This document shows positions 52,087 through 60,505 of a stretch of DNA of 64,000 nucleotides, piece after piece. Source of the stretch: Sediminibacterium magnilacihabitans (GTDB lineage Bacteria > Bacteroidota > Bacteroidia > Chitinophagales > Chitinophagaceae); the NCBI GenBank assembly GCA_002973575.1, contig PVEQ01000003.1, positions 124,001-188,000 on the forward strand. The letters run 5' to 3'. The notes below the pieces were generated by a model that saw only the letters and a program-made list of their open reading frames with translations, did not search any database and was not told where the DNA came from. Position numbers and translations under genes: made by a program. The first letter of the stretch is position 1, and each line of letters opens with the position of its first letter.

Positions 52087-52166
52087 CGTCATCCCGAGCG
52101 CAGCCGAGGGATCTGCCTGAATATTCGAGGGGCTCCTTCGACTCGCTTCGCTCGCTCAGGATGACG
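52087..52166. repeat. Dispersed CGTCATCC-type inverted-end repeat, copy D
   Basis: 80 bp, same orientation as copies A and B. Its right end covers 52156-52166 and so supplies the last three Ser codons and the TGA of the ABC permease gene on the minus strand. Confidence 0.85.
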
Positions 52167-53202
52167 AGACACGCGGGTCTATTATACCATAGAGTATATC
52201 GGCCATCAGGTTCACCACTATAAAGAAACTGGCCGTTACCAACACGCTTCCCATAACCACGGGAAAATCGAGTTTCTCCAGCGCATCCACTGTTACCTTA
52301 CCGATCCCCTTCCATCCGAAAATATATTCCACAAAAAAAGCGCCGGCCAGCAATTCGGCAAACCAGCCGGTAACGGCAGTGATCACGGGATTGAGCGCGT
52401 TGCGCAGAGCATGCCGGAAGATCACACTTTTTTTGCTCAATCCTTTTGCATAAGCCGTTCTGATAAAATCCTGGTCCAGCACATCGAGCATGGCGCTGCG
52501 CGTTAACTGGGTGATGATAGCCAGCGGACGAATACCTAAAGTGAGTGCAGGCAATACCATGTTTTTCAATTGTAATGATTTACCGGTAAACGGATCTATA
52601 TTGAACAGGCTACCCGTCATGTGCAAACCCGTATAACGACTGAGCACAAAACCAAACACATAAGCCAGTACAATGCCCATGAAAAAAGAAGGCGCCGAAA
52701 TACCCAGCACACTCGCAAATACAGAGCCAGTATCCATCCAGGTATTTTGCTTCACGGCAGCCAGTATGCCCAACAGGATACCCACGATCGTTGCCATGAG
52801 CATGGCGGCAACAGCCAGGATCAGCGTACCCGGCAGGGCATCCATCAATACTTCACCCACATTTTTTTTAGTCTGGTAAGAGCGCCGCAGGTAAGGTATT
52901 TTCAAGCCCAGTTTGGTTTCTCCCCCGATAAAAAAACCTTTCAGACCCTTGGCCCTGATCTCTTCTTCTGTGTGTATGCCCACTGGCGACACATCATTCA
53001 AATAAAGCAGGAATTGTTGCCATCTGGGTTTGTCCAACGCCAGTTCTTTGCGGATGTTTTCAATAGTGGCTTTATCGCCGGTTTGTCCGAGTACCAGCCT
53101 TGCCGGATCGCCAAAGCCCTGGAACAAAAAGAACACCACCACGATCACACCGGCGAGTACCAGCAGGCCATACAACATTTTACGGGCAATGAGCAACAGC
53201 AT
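52156..53202 (-). CDS. Dpp/Opp-type ABC transporter permease
   Basis: 348 residues with six predicted TM helices. It is a binding-protein-dependent transport permease of the DppB/OppB class: N-terminal MLYGLLVLAGVIVVVFFLFQ then GDPARLVLGQTGDKATIENI, and the cytoplasmic EAA loop FIRTAYAKGLSKKSVIFRHA (~248-267). Such permeases normally pair with a DppC-type permease, two ATPases and a binding protein, but none of these is next to it here. Its last three residues (SSS) and stop codon lie inside a dispersed repeat, after the usual DPR ending. A TACATTTG box is only 4 nt before the first ATG, so the ATG at 53178 is a possible start. Confidence 0.9.
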   Translation of the reverse strand: MLLLIARKMLYGLLVLAGVIVVVFFLFQGFGDPARLVLGQTGDKATIENIRKELALDKPRWQQFLLYLNDVSPVGIHTEEEIRAKGLKGFFIGGETKLGLKIPYLRRSYQTKKNVGEVLMDALPGTLILAVAAMLMATIVGILLGILAAVKQNTWMDTGSVFASVLGISAPSFFMGIVLAYVFGFVLSRYTGLHMTGSLFNIDPFTGKSLQLKNMVLPALTLGIRPLAIITQLTRSAMLDVLDQDFIRTAYAKGLSKKSVIFRHALRNALNPVITAVTGWFAELLAGAFFVEYIFGWKGIGKVTVDALEKLDFPVVMGSVLVTASFFIVVNLMADILYGIIDPRVSSS

Positions 53203-53206
53203 GATC

Positions 53207-53214
53207 CAAATGTA
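53207..53214 (-). promoter_or_regulatory. Candidate -7 promoter box, ABC permease gene
   Basis: The minus strand reads TACATTTG, 4 nt before the ATG at 53202. Confidence 0.4.
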
Positions 53215-53224
53215 ACAACAAAGC

Positions 53225-54418
53225 TTACAAGTAGCTCAGCCATTTCTTTTCCTTGTGGTTGCTTTTATACCGGTCGTACCATTTACACAGGGGATACATC
53301 ACAACCAATACGCCTATCCAAATGAGGTATACGATGCCCAGGCTGAAGCCATATCCTTTCAAACCCGGACTTAACGTTACCCATGTAGAGATGATCATGT
53401 CGGTCCATTTGTATCCGCATATTTGAGCGCCAACAACAGCGAGCAGGTGTATGAAGTAAATATGGATGATGTAAAAGAACAGCGGCACCCTTCCGAATAC
53501 CAATACTTTCTTAGTGAATCCGTTCAACGGCCGCTCTGCGTAGGCCAGGAACAGGAAGGCAGGTCCCAATGTCATGAGCAGGTACAGGAAGGAAGGCGGG
53601 TACTTGGTGGTATTTAAAAATGAAAGCAGGGTAAACACAGAATTGTGTTGCGGCGCCCATGCGTGGGGATCGCCGTAAATGTTCAGCGTGCGTACGATGA
53701 TGAACAGCATGGTAACCCCAACGCCCAGCCTGATCAGCGCTTTCTTTCTTCGTGCGGGGTCTACATCACTGGCATACAATCTGCCGAAACAATAGCCCGT
53801 GGCCATGGTTCCTATCCAGGGTATGATCGGATAGCCGACAAATATATCGATGTACGAAAAACTGAACAGGCGTTGCTCGTGCAGGAAGGCCCAGAAGAAT
53901 GCATTCCCCCCTTCTCCGGGAACATGCACATTATCGAGCAGGTTGTGGGCTGTCATGCACAGCAAGCCTATAACCAGTATCAACGGCATGGGAAAATAAA
54001 TGAGTAGCGACAAGCAGATCATACTGATGCCGATGGACCAGATCACTTGCCAGATCAGTATTACATAAGGATGGAAGGTCCATCCCGGTGTTACCACCAG
54101 CATTTCCAGTACTACCAGCCAAAGACCTCTGGTAAAAAGGAAAAAAGAAAGTTCTTTGGTTGTTTTGCGGCTCTTGCTCAGGTAAGCAGCCGTGCCTGCG
54201 AGAAAAGTAAAGATGGGTGCACAGAAATGTGTGATCCATCTTGTAAAAAATAATGCGGGCGTGGTGTGTGTAAGGTCTGTGGGATCGTAGAGATAAGCTC
54301 CCTGGTGAAAATAATCCCTTACATGGTCCAGGGCCATAACCAGCATGACAAAGCCTCTCAATAGATCGATCGATTCAACGCGTTTATTTTTTACCTGGGC
54401 AGTTAATGTTGAAGTCAT
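53225..54418 (-). CDS. HGSNAT/DUF1624-like multi-pass membrane protein
   Basis: 397 residues with about ten predicted TM helices. The N-terminal segment KRVESIDLLRGFVMLVMALD followed by HVRDYF is the hallmark of the heparan-alpha-glucosaminide N-acetyltransferase-like (DUF1624) membrane acyltransferase group. An HFCAPIFTFLAGTAAYL helix follows. The catalytic candidate is His in LDHVRDY. It probably transfers an acyl group to a periplasmic or envelope glycan; the substrate is unknown. It sits 22 nt upstream of the permease gene. Confidence 0.85.
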   Translation of the reverse strand: MTSTLTAQVKNKRVESIDLLRGFVMLVMALDHVRDYFHQGAYLYDPTDLTHTTPALFFTRWITHFCAPIFTFLAGTAAYLSKSRKTTKELSFFLFTRGLWLVVLEMLVVTPGWTFHPYVILIWQVIWSIGISMICLSLLIYFPMPLILVIGLLCMTAHNLLDNVHVPGEGGNAFFWAFLHEQRLFSFSYIDIFVGYPIIPWIGTMATGYCFGRLYASDVDPARRKKALIRLGVGVTMLFIIVRTLNIYGDPHAWAPQHNSVFTLLSFLNTTKYPPSFLYLLMTLGPAFLFLAYAERPLNGFTKKVLVFGRVPLFFYIIHIYFIHLLAVVGAQICGYKWTDMIISTWVTLSPGLKGYGFSLGIVYLIWIGVLVVMYPLCKWYDRYKSNHKEKKWLSYL

Positions 54419-54477
54419 ACTCCGTGGGTTTTAGTTGGGGCGACAGCCTGTAAATTTAACCAAAAGCCGGAGTTGTA

Positions 54478-55557
54478 CTACCAAATTTTACCCGCATCTG
54501 TATAAGCCAGTTTTTTAACAATGGTAGCTCCTTTCATTAAAAAGAAGGTAGGTCTTACCCTCGCCGCTGTTTTCAGCACAATGGCATCGCATTTTAAAAT
54601 GTGATATTGTGGGAAGAGTACCGTTGCTTTTTCGGGTTCCGCTGTAACCAGGAACAGCGGTATTTTTTTTTCCTGTAAAGCTTTGCCGGCTACTGTTTCA
54701 AGCGCTGCCTTCCATTGATCTACCCCATTCATGTCTTTGGCCATTACCAGCAGGTAATTGCCGGAGGAAGCAAACAAGGCGGAAGTGGTATCCATGCCAG
54801 TGATGTTTTGTATGGCGAACTCTGGGATCGCCGGTTGAAGGCCATTCCCTTTTCTGGCTATTTTATCCTGTCTGCCAACATACTGGTAGGTAGAGTCGAA
54901 ATCGGGCGGAAAATGATCCTGGTCGAATGTGAGTGCTTTCCCATTCTTCCGGTAAGTGAATACGATGGACATACTATCGGGCACAGCGCCTGCTGGTTGT
55001 TTCATTTGTTCCGCAATATTATTCCCTGCTTTATAAGGCAGACAATCAACCAATGGCAAATGCTTCAACACATACCATTGCAAAGCCGAAGTAAACAACA
55101 CTGCTACGAACACCGCAAATCCTGCTACCTTGTTGCGGCCACCGGCAACAGTAGAAAAAAAGAGTACAAGGATCAATAACAACAAGACCAGGTCTTTCCC
55201 GAAAGATTGTGCAGGTGTAAGCGGAAGACAATCACCAAAACATCCGCAGGTTTTGATCTTGCCCGAGAGCAATGCATAGCCCGTGAGGAAGCTGAAGAAA
55301 ATAATGAGCAACAGTAATAACCAGTTCACCAGTTTTTGCTGCCATCCTACGATCACCGCAACACCAGCTCCTATTTCGAATGTATTCATGATCACGGAAA
55401 GGCTCAGTGTATAATCGTGAAAACCATTCCACCCCCACACTTCAAAAAATTCCTGCATTTTGTAACTGAGTCCGAGCGGGTCGTTGGCTTTTACCAGGCC
55501 GGAGAAAATGAACAGCAGTCCCACCAGCCAGCGGATAATGGTCAATACTCGTTTCAT
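54478..55557 (-). CDS. DoxX/MauE-like membrane protein with C-terminal thiol-domain-like region (BT_3928 type)
   Basis: 359 residues. The N-terminal ~160 residues are a four-helix DoxX/MauE domain (IIRWLVGLLFIFSGLVKAND, MNTFEIGAGVAVIVGWQQKL) with a Cys-rich loop KTCGCFGDCLPL at ~108-118, as in MauE-type proteins. A fifth helix and a ~190-residue extracytoplasmic domain follow; its last ~90 residues resemble a degenerate thioredoxin-like fold (VRPTFFLMKGATIVKKL). This domain layout is common in Bacteroidota, next to DUF1599 as here. A redox role is plausible but not shown. Confidence 0.85.
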   Translation of the reverse strand: MKRVLTIIRWLVGLLFIFSGLVKANDPLGLSYKMQEFFEVWGWNGFHDYTLSLSVIMNTFEIGAGVAVIVGWQQKLVNWLLLLLIIFFSFLTGYALLSGKIKTCGCFGDCLPLTPAQSFGKDLVLLLLILVLFFSTVAGGRNKVAGFAVFVAVLFTSALQWYVLKHLPLVDCLPYKAGNNIAEQMKQPAGAVPDSMSIVFTYRKNGKALTFDQDHFPPDFDSTYQYVGRQDKIARKGNGLQPAIPEFAIQNITGMDTTSALFASSGNYLLVMAKDMNGVDQWKAALETVAGKALQEKKIPLFLVTAEPEKATVLFPQYHILKCDAIVLKTAARVRPTFFLMKGATIVKKLAYTDAGKIW

Positions 55558-55578
55558 CTGTTGGTTTTATGGTTTTGG

Positions 55579-56124
55579 TTAGTGCTTCCCTTCAGCTATC
55601 AGGATGAGGGCAAAAACAGCATAGTTCACAATATCTACATAATTGGCATCGATACCCTCGCTGATCAGTGTTTTCCCTTCGTTATTAAGTATTTGCCTGA
55701 TACGCATGAGTTTCATGAGAATGAGGTCGGCAAAGCTTTCCTGGCTCATTTCTCTCCAGGCTTCGCCATAATCGTGGTTTTTATCCTGCATGGTTTGACG
55801 GGCCATACCCACAGCGTGCGCATATAGTTTTTCTACCCGCTCCAGGGGTAATTCCTCCACCATGGCATCGTTCAGTTCCAGTTGTATCAACCCAATGACC
55901 GCATAGTTCACGATGCCCATAAATTCAGATGGAATATCATCCTGCACTTTCTGCGTTTCCAATTCCTGCAGGTTGCGTATGCGCAGCGCTTTGATGAAGA
56001 TCTGGTCAACCACGGAAATGGTGCGCAATACACGCCAGGCTGTGCCATAATCTTTTGTCTTCTTGAGAAAAATATCCCTGCACTGTGCGATGGCCTGGTT
56101 GAATTGCTGGTCGGTCTGGTTCAT
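55579..56124 (-). CDS. DUF1599 domain protein
   Basis: 181 residues from the ATG at 56124 (MNQTDQQFNQAIAQCRDIFL). Two DUF1599 repeats are visible: CRDIFLKKTKDYGTAWRVLR (~16-35) and RQTMQDKNHDYGEAWREMSQ (~115-134). Each has the K/HDYG-xAWR motif and is followed by DQIFIKALRIRN or ADLILMKLMRIRQ. The family is linked to nucleotide modification by domain associations, without a defined reaction. The gene leads a leftward unit with the DoxX-like gene (21-nt gap) and is divergent from folP. Confidence 0.9.
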   Translation of the reverse strand: MNQTDQQFNQAIAQCRDIFLKKTKDYGTAWRVLRTISVVDQIFIKALRIRNLQELETQKVQDDIPSEFMGIVNYAVIGLIQLELNDAMVEELPLERVEKLYAHAVGMARQTMQDKNHDYGEAWREMSQESFADLILMKLMRIRQILNNEGKTLISEGIDANYVDIVNYAVFALILIAEGKH

Positions 56125-56152
56125 TATCGGAACAAAGGTTAAAGGCTTTGAA

Positions 56153-56160
56153 TATCTTTG
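56153..56160 (+). promoter_or_regulatory. Candidate -7 promoter box, folP
   Basis: TATCTTTG ends directly before an in-frame ATG (56161) and 30 nt before the ATG at 56191. A start site just downstream of the box would leave 56191 as the natural start. Confidence 0.45.
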
Positions 56161-56190
56161 ATGCGGATGCAATATAAATCAATAGACAGA

Positions 56191-57009
56191 ATGTTCACAC
56201 TTAACTGCAAGGGAAGGCTGCTGGCGCTCGACAAACCTGTTGTCATGGGTATCATCAACAGCACACCCGATTCATTTTACAGCGGCAGCAGGCAACAGAC
56301 CATTGATGGCGCCTTAAAGCAAGCCGCGCTGATGCTGGAAGAAGGCGCTGCCATACTGGACATCGGCGGTCAGAGTACGAGACCCGGCGGTGAACAGTTA
56401 GGAGCAGCAGCAGAACTGCAACGGGTAGCGCCGGTTATAGAAGCGATAGCCAAAGCGTTTCCGCAGGCTTATATTTCTATTGATACTTATTATGCAGAGG
56501 TGGCACAGGGTGCAATTGAAGCGGGTGCCTGCATGGTGAACGATATCAGCGGCGGCAGTTTTGATGCCGGTATGTTACAAACCATAGCCGCACTCAAAGT
56601 ACCCTATGTATGCATGCACCTGGAAGGAACACCGCAGACCATGCACCAAAAAGCAGACTATCCTTCATTAATGCAGTACCTGCTCGATCATTTCATTCAA
56701 CGAATTGCGGCCTGTCGCGATGCAGGCATTACCGATGTGATCATTGACCCGGGTTTTGGCTTCAGCAAAACCACTGCGCAGAATTTTCAACTGGTGAAAG
56801 AGCTGGGGCTTTTGAAAATGCTGCAATGTCCTTTGTTGCTGGGGGTATCGCGTAAGTCTACCATTTACCGTACGCTGGGCATTACACCCGAAGAGTCCCT
56901 GAATGGCACTACGGTTCTCAATACCATGGGGTTGCTCAATGGCGCCAATATTTTACGGGTGCACGATGTGAAAGAAGCTGTGCAGGCCATACAGCTTGTT
57001 ACACAATAA
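56191..57009 (+). CDS. folP: Dihydropteroate synthase
   Basis: 272 residues from the ATG at 56191 (MFTLNCKGRLLALDKPVVMG); in-frame ATGs at 56161 and 56167 would give 282 or 280 residues. It condenses p-aminobenzoate with the pterin pyrophosphate in folate synthesis and is the sulfonamide target. Signatures are GIINSTPDSFYSGSR (~20-34), GAAILDIGGQSTRPGGE (~51-67), VNDISGGSFD, and the phosphate-binding DVIIDPGFGFSKTTAQN. Length is normal. A 44-bp palindrome lies 3 nt after the stop. Confidence 0.96.
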   Translation: MFTLNCKGRLLALDKPVVMGIINSTPDSFYSGSRQQTIDGALKQAALMLEEGAAILDIGGQSTRPGGEQLGAAAELQRVAPVIEAIAKAFPQAYISIDTYYAEVAQGAIEAGACMVNDISGGSFDAGMLQTIAALKVPYVCMHLEGTPQTMHQKADYPSLMQYLLDHFIQRIAACRDAGITDVIIDPGFGFSKTTAQNFQLVKELGLLKMLQCPLLLGVSRKSTIYRTLGITPEESLNGTTVLNTMGLLNGANILRVHDVKEAVQAIQLVTQ

Positions 57010-57011
57010 AA

Positions 57012-57055
57012 CTTTGCCTTTTGCCCCGGGCTTAAGCCCGGGGCAAAAGGCAAAG
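57012..57055. repeat. Perfect 44-bp palindrome between folP and an FKBP gene
   Basis: The two 22-nt halves (57012-57033 and 57034-57055) are exact reverse complements with no spacer; the core is CCCCGGGCTTAAGCCCGGGG. It lies between convergent genes and may end both transcripts, though it lacks T runs at its edges. Confidence 0.85.
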
Positions 57056-57076
57056 AGTAATGTTATATATCCAATC

Positions 57077-58021
57077 TTATTTTTTGGGCTGGGCGGCAGC
57101 AGCGGCATTCGGTGCCGGAGCAGGCGCAACGGCAGCAGGAGCTGGTGCGGGCTTGGCAACATCTGTCACTTCCACATCGAACACCAGGTTATCCCAGGGT
57201 CTGATGGCCGGGGGCATACCTCTCTCGCCATAAGCCAGCATACAGGGGATAAACAGCCTTCCTTTACCACCTTTGGCAAACAGGCGCAGACCTTCGTCCA
57301 TTCCGGGGATCATGCCGGGGGAACCAATGATTACCTGGAGCGGATCTTTGTGAAGACTGGCCGTTTCGTTATTGGAATCAAAAGACTTGCGTTTTGCATC
57401 GGTAAAATATCCTTTGTACATCACAGAAGCCTGGAAGCCGGAATCTGCTTTTTGTCCTTCACCCGCACGCTGTATTTCCACCAGCACACCAGAAACTGTT
57501 TTTTGGGTTTTGATGCCTTGTTTGGTGGTATAGTCAGCCAACTCTTTCACTTCCCTTTCTTTTTCTGCCTCTACTTCCTTTTTGTGGTCGGCGATCATCG
57601 CTTCCTGGTTGGGGAATGTTTTGATAATCTCTATGCGGCCATTGATCATATCTCCGCTATGAAAATCAGGACTGTTGGGATCGATCATCTGCATTTTTTT
57701 CAGGGTATCGATGCTCAGTGCAAATTCAGCTTTATCGCCCGGCGCCATTTTGGTAATGAACTCTGTGAAATTGTATTTACCCAGGCGGGTTGTATCGATT
57801 ACGAAATAAGCCGGAACGTGACCAAATGAAACATTCAGTACGGTATCTTTCGGAGAAAGCTTGTATTCAATATGGAATTTCACAAACTGTCCCTGCTTCA
57901 GGGTTTCTTTGCTGCCTCCTTTTGTGATCTTGTATTTCATACCGGAAGGCGCTTTCTGGTATTGGCTACAACTGGCCAGCAATACAATTGCCAGCAACAG
58001 GGTGGTTGTTGTTCTCATCAT
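57077..58021 (-). CDS. FKBP-type peptidyl-prolyl isomerase lipoprotein, two-domain
   Basis: 314 residues. The lipobox is VLLASC (Cys ~18). A first, degenerate FKBP-like domain spans ~25-130 (GQFVKFHIEYKLSPKDTVLN). A charged helical linker at ~135-165 follows (KKEVEAEKEREVKELADYTT), then a typical FKBP domain at ~170-290 with SVMYKGYFTDAKRKSFDSNN, IPGMDEGLRLFAKGGKGRLF and YGERGMPPAIRPWDNLVFDV. An Ala/Pro-rich tail ends the protein. It is likely a periplasmic or outer-membrane-anchored foldase. The adjacent DHH gene is co-oriented, 5 nt upstream. Confidence 0.92.
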   Translation of the reverse strand: MMRTTTTLLLAIVLLASCSQYQKAPSGMKYKITKGGSKETLKQGQFVKFHIEYKLSPKDTVLNVSFGHVPAYFVIDTTRLGKYNFTEFITKMAPGDKAEFALSIDTLKKMQMIDPNSPDFHSGDMINGRIEIIKTFPNQEAMIADHKKEVEAEKEREVKELADYTTKQGIKTQKTVSGVLVEIQRAGEGQKADSGFQASVMYKGYFTDAKRKSFDSNNETASLHKDPLQVIIGSPGMIPGMDEGLRLFAKGGKGRLFIPCMLAYGERGMPPAIRPWDNLVFDVEVTDVAKPAPAPAAVAPAPAPNAAAAAQPKK

Positions 58022-58026
58022 GGTTG

Positions 58027-59034
58027 TTATTGTAATTGTTGTTGATAAGTTTTTATGATCGTTTTGAATTTTTGTACGGTTGCTTCCAGGCTGTCGCTGC
58101 TCCTTCCACCGGCCGCGTTCTGGTGGCCGCCTCCCTCAAAATGTTGTCTGGCAAAAAGGTTCACATCAAAATTTCCCTTGCTCCTGAAACTCCATTTCCG
58201 TTCTTCATCGCGGTCGATGACCAGGGCACCGAGCCGCATGCCTTGTATCGTTAGCAAATAGTTGACCAATCCCTCTGTATCACCCGTTTTAATGTCGAAT
58301 CGTTGCAGATCCTGCCGGGTAATATGCATCAGCGCCGTATTGTATTCGTACAATATTTCCATCCTGTTCAGGAGCGCATAGCCAATGAAGCGCAGCCTTC
58401 CCTCCAGAAAATTATCGTAGATCATCTCATGCACGTGGGTATGGTTGAGGCCCAGTTCTTTCAGTTGGGCTGCCATACGGTGTACAGCCGCAGTAGTAGA
58501 CGGAAAACGGAAAGAGCCGGTATCGGTCATCAGTCCCGTATACAAACACGCTGCCATGTCCAGGTTCAGTTTATCAGCATGACCCGATGCGATGATGAAA
58601 TCATACACCATTTCACAGGTAGAGCTTTTGGAGGTATCACTGATACCATAGGCAAAAGCCTCTTCCTGAGGTTGTTGGTGATGATCAATCAATATTTTGG
58701 TACAGGTAGCTTCGGTGAGCGGCTGCTCCATGTTTTTGGTGCGATGCAGGATGTTAAAATCCAGACAAAAAATAATTTCGGCCGACTGGATCAGGTTTTT
58801 TGCCTTGTCGCGATAGCGTTCAAAATCAATGACCCGGTCCACACCCGGCATCCAATCAAGAAAATTAGCCCAGTTCGTGGGGGAAATCACGACTGCTTCA
58901 TGCCCCAGCGCCGTGAGGAAATGGTACAGTCCCAATGCCGACCCCATAGCGTCTCCATCGGGTTTCTGGTGCATGGTAATGACCACTTTGGCAGGGGTAT
59001 TCAATCGGGGGTAAAACAGGTCTATTGCTTGCAT
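58027..59034 (-). CDS. DHH-family phosphoesterase (NrnA-like)
   Basis: 335 residues of the DHH/DHHA1 family. Motifs are MHQKPDGDAMGSALGLYHFL (~22-41), DFNILHRTK with the Asp ligand, the DHH triad in KILIDHHQQPQE (~131-142), MTDTGSFRFPST, and the C-terminal DHHA1 element GGGHQNAAGGRS (~304). NrnA-type enzymes degrade short oligoribonucleotides and hydrolyse pAp; this assignment is by family. It is divergent from ndk. Confidence 0.92.
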   Translation of the reverse strand: MQAIDLFYPRLNTPAKVVITMHQKPDGDAMGSALGLYHFLTALGHEAVVISPTNWANFLDWMPGVDRVIDFERYRDKAKNLIQSAEIIFCLDFNILHRTKNMEQPLTEATCTKILIDHHQQPQEEAFAYGISDTSKSSTCEMVYDFIIASGHADKLNLDMAACLYTGLMTDTGSFRFPSTTAAVHRMAAQLKELGLNHTHVHEMIYDNFLEGRLRFIGYALLNRMEILYEYNTALMHITRQDLQRFDIKTGDTEGLVNYLLTIQGMRLGALVIDRDEERKWSFRSKGNFDVNLFARQHFEGGGHQNAAGGRSSDSLEATVQKFKTIIKTYQQQLQ

Positions 59035-59137
59035 AGAGTCGCGGCAAAATTGCAGTTTCCGGCTTATTCTATCAAATCAATTTAGGGTACTTTAACAAAA
59101 AACAGGTCGCAATACCCTATTAAAAGGGATGAATGCT

Positions 59138-59145
59138 TAGCTTTG
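59138..59145 (+). promoter_or_regulatory. Candidate -7 promoter box, ndk
   Basis: TAGCTTTG lies 23 nt before the ndk ATG at 59169. An in-frame start at 59133 would overlap it, so the box supports 59169. Confidence 0.4.
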
Positions 59146-59168
59146 CGGCCGAAATTTTATCAGTATAT

Positions 59169-59585
59169 ATGAGCAACAGAACATTTACCATGATCAAACC
59201 CGATGCTACTTCCAAGGGGCATACAGGGGCTATTCTCGACCAGATCATCAAAGCTGGTTTCAGTATAAAAGCTATGAAATGGACCCGTCTAACCACAGAA
59301 CAGGCCGGTTTTTTTTATGATATTCACCGCGAGCGTCCTTTTTTCGGTGAACTGGTTGATTTTATGAGCAGTGGTCCGATCGTAGCGGCCATCCTCGAAA
59401 AAGACAATGCAGTAGCTGATTTCAGGAAGCTCATCGGAGCCACCAATCCTGCCCAGGCAGAAGAAGGCACTATCCGTAAGCAATTTGCCGCTTCTGTAGG
59501 AGAAAATGCTGTACACGGTAGCGACAGTGATGAAAATGCAGTCATTGAAGGCGATTTCTTCTTTTCTAAGCTGGAACGCTATTAA
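59169..59585 (+). CDS. ndk: Nucleoside diphosphate kinase
   Basis: 138 residues from the ATG at 59169 ([20 protein letters not shown]). It moves the gamma-phosphate between nucleoside triphosphates and diphosphates via a phospho-His. The catalytic region is [20 protein letters not shown] (His ~116). Other family blocks are [20 protein letters not shown] and [20 protein letters not shown]. Length is normal. A terminator follows 21 nt after the stop. Confidence 0.97.
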   Translation: MSNRTFTMIKPDATSKGHTGAILDQIIKAGFSIKAMKWTRLTTEQAGFFYDIHRERPFFGELVDFMSSGPIVAAILEKDNAVADFRKLIGATNPAQAEEGTIRKQFAASVGENAVHGSDSDENAVIEGDFFFSKLERY

Positions 59586-59606
59586 GACGCAGAAATAAAG
59601 TAATCC

Positions 59607-59643
59607 AAAAGGCCATTCGCCATCTGGCGGGATGGCCTTTTTC
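59607..59643 (+). terminator. Rho-independent terminator after ndk
   Basis: The outer arms AAAAGGCCAT (59607-59616) and ATGGCCTTTT (59632-59641) enclose a small CGCC/GGCG inner stem. The stem ends in five T. Confidence 0.82.
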
Positions 59644-59713
59644 ATTGCACTATGGCACATTGAGCCATTTTCAAATCAGATAAGATATATTGCAGCTTCG
59701 CAAAACCGGCATC

Positions 59714-60505
59714 ATGTTCGAATTCCATAAGGACAGAAAAAGATATTTCGATATTCAGGTATGGAATACTGAGAAATATGTCATTCCCTTTATTGAAAAA
59801 ACCTTCCCTATTCAGCCTGGCATGCGTGTTTTGGAGATTGGTTGTGGAGAAGGAGGTGTGTTGAAGGCGTTCGTCAATAATGGATGTACAGGTGTAGGGG
59901 TAGAACTAGATAAACCACGTATCGACAACGGCACGCTCTGGCTGGCTGATGATATTGCTGCCGGCAGGATACGGTTTGTAGCCAAAGACATTTACCAGGT
60001 GGATGTGGAAACAGAATTGGGCGGCAGTTTCGACCTTATTGTGTTGAAGGATGTTATTGAGCATATACACGATCAACCCAGGTTGATCGCCTGGATGAAA
60101 CATTTTCTTACCAAAGAAGGCGCTATCTTTTTTGGTTTCCCGCCATGGCAAATGCCTTTTGGCGGTCACCAGCAATTGTGCAGAAATAAATGGCTGTCGA
60201 AACTCCCCTACTATCACTTATTGCCGCTTCCGGTTTACAGGGCCATCTTACAGCGCTACAAAGAACCTGTTGCCGATCTGCTGGAGATCAGGGATACACG
60301 CATTTCTATTGAAAGGTTTGAGCGTATAGCGAAGCAGGCAGGTTACAAGATTGATCATAGGTTACATTACCTTATCAATCCCATCTATGAATGGAAATTC
60401 GGCTGGCACGCGAAAGCGCAGTTGCCTGTTTTGCGTGATATCCCTTATATCCGCAATTACTTCACCACTTGTGTGTACTACCTCATCAAACCGCTTCAAG
60501 CATGA
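59714..60505 (+). CDS. Class I SAM-dependent methyltransferase
   Basis: 263 residues from the ATG at 59714 (MFEFHKDRKRYFDIQVWNTE). The SAM motif I is VLEIGCGEGGVLKAFVNNG (~39-57). The acidic motif II is GVGVELDKPRID (~60-71), and the post-motif region reads FDLIVLKDVIEHIHDQPRLI (~113-132). The C-terminal half has aromatic-rich helices without a recognisable target domain. The acceptor is unknown. Its TGA overlaps the ATG of the sirtuin gene (ATGA), so the two are translationally coupled. Confidence 0.88.
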   Translation: MFEFHKDRKRYFDIQVWNTEKYVIPFIEKTFPIQPGMRVLEIGCGEGGVLKAFVNNGCTGVGVELDKPRIDNGTLWLADDIAAGRIRFVAKDIYQVDVETELGGSFDLIVLKDVIEHIHDQPRLIAWMKHFLTKEGAIFFGFPPWQMPFGGHQQLCRNKWLSKLPYYHLLPLPVYRAILQRYKEPVADLLEIRDTRISIERFERIAKQAGYKIDHRLHYLINPIYEWKFGWHAKAQLPVLRDIPYIRNYFTTCVYYLIKPLQA

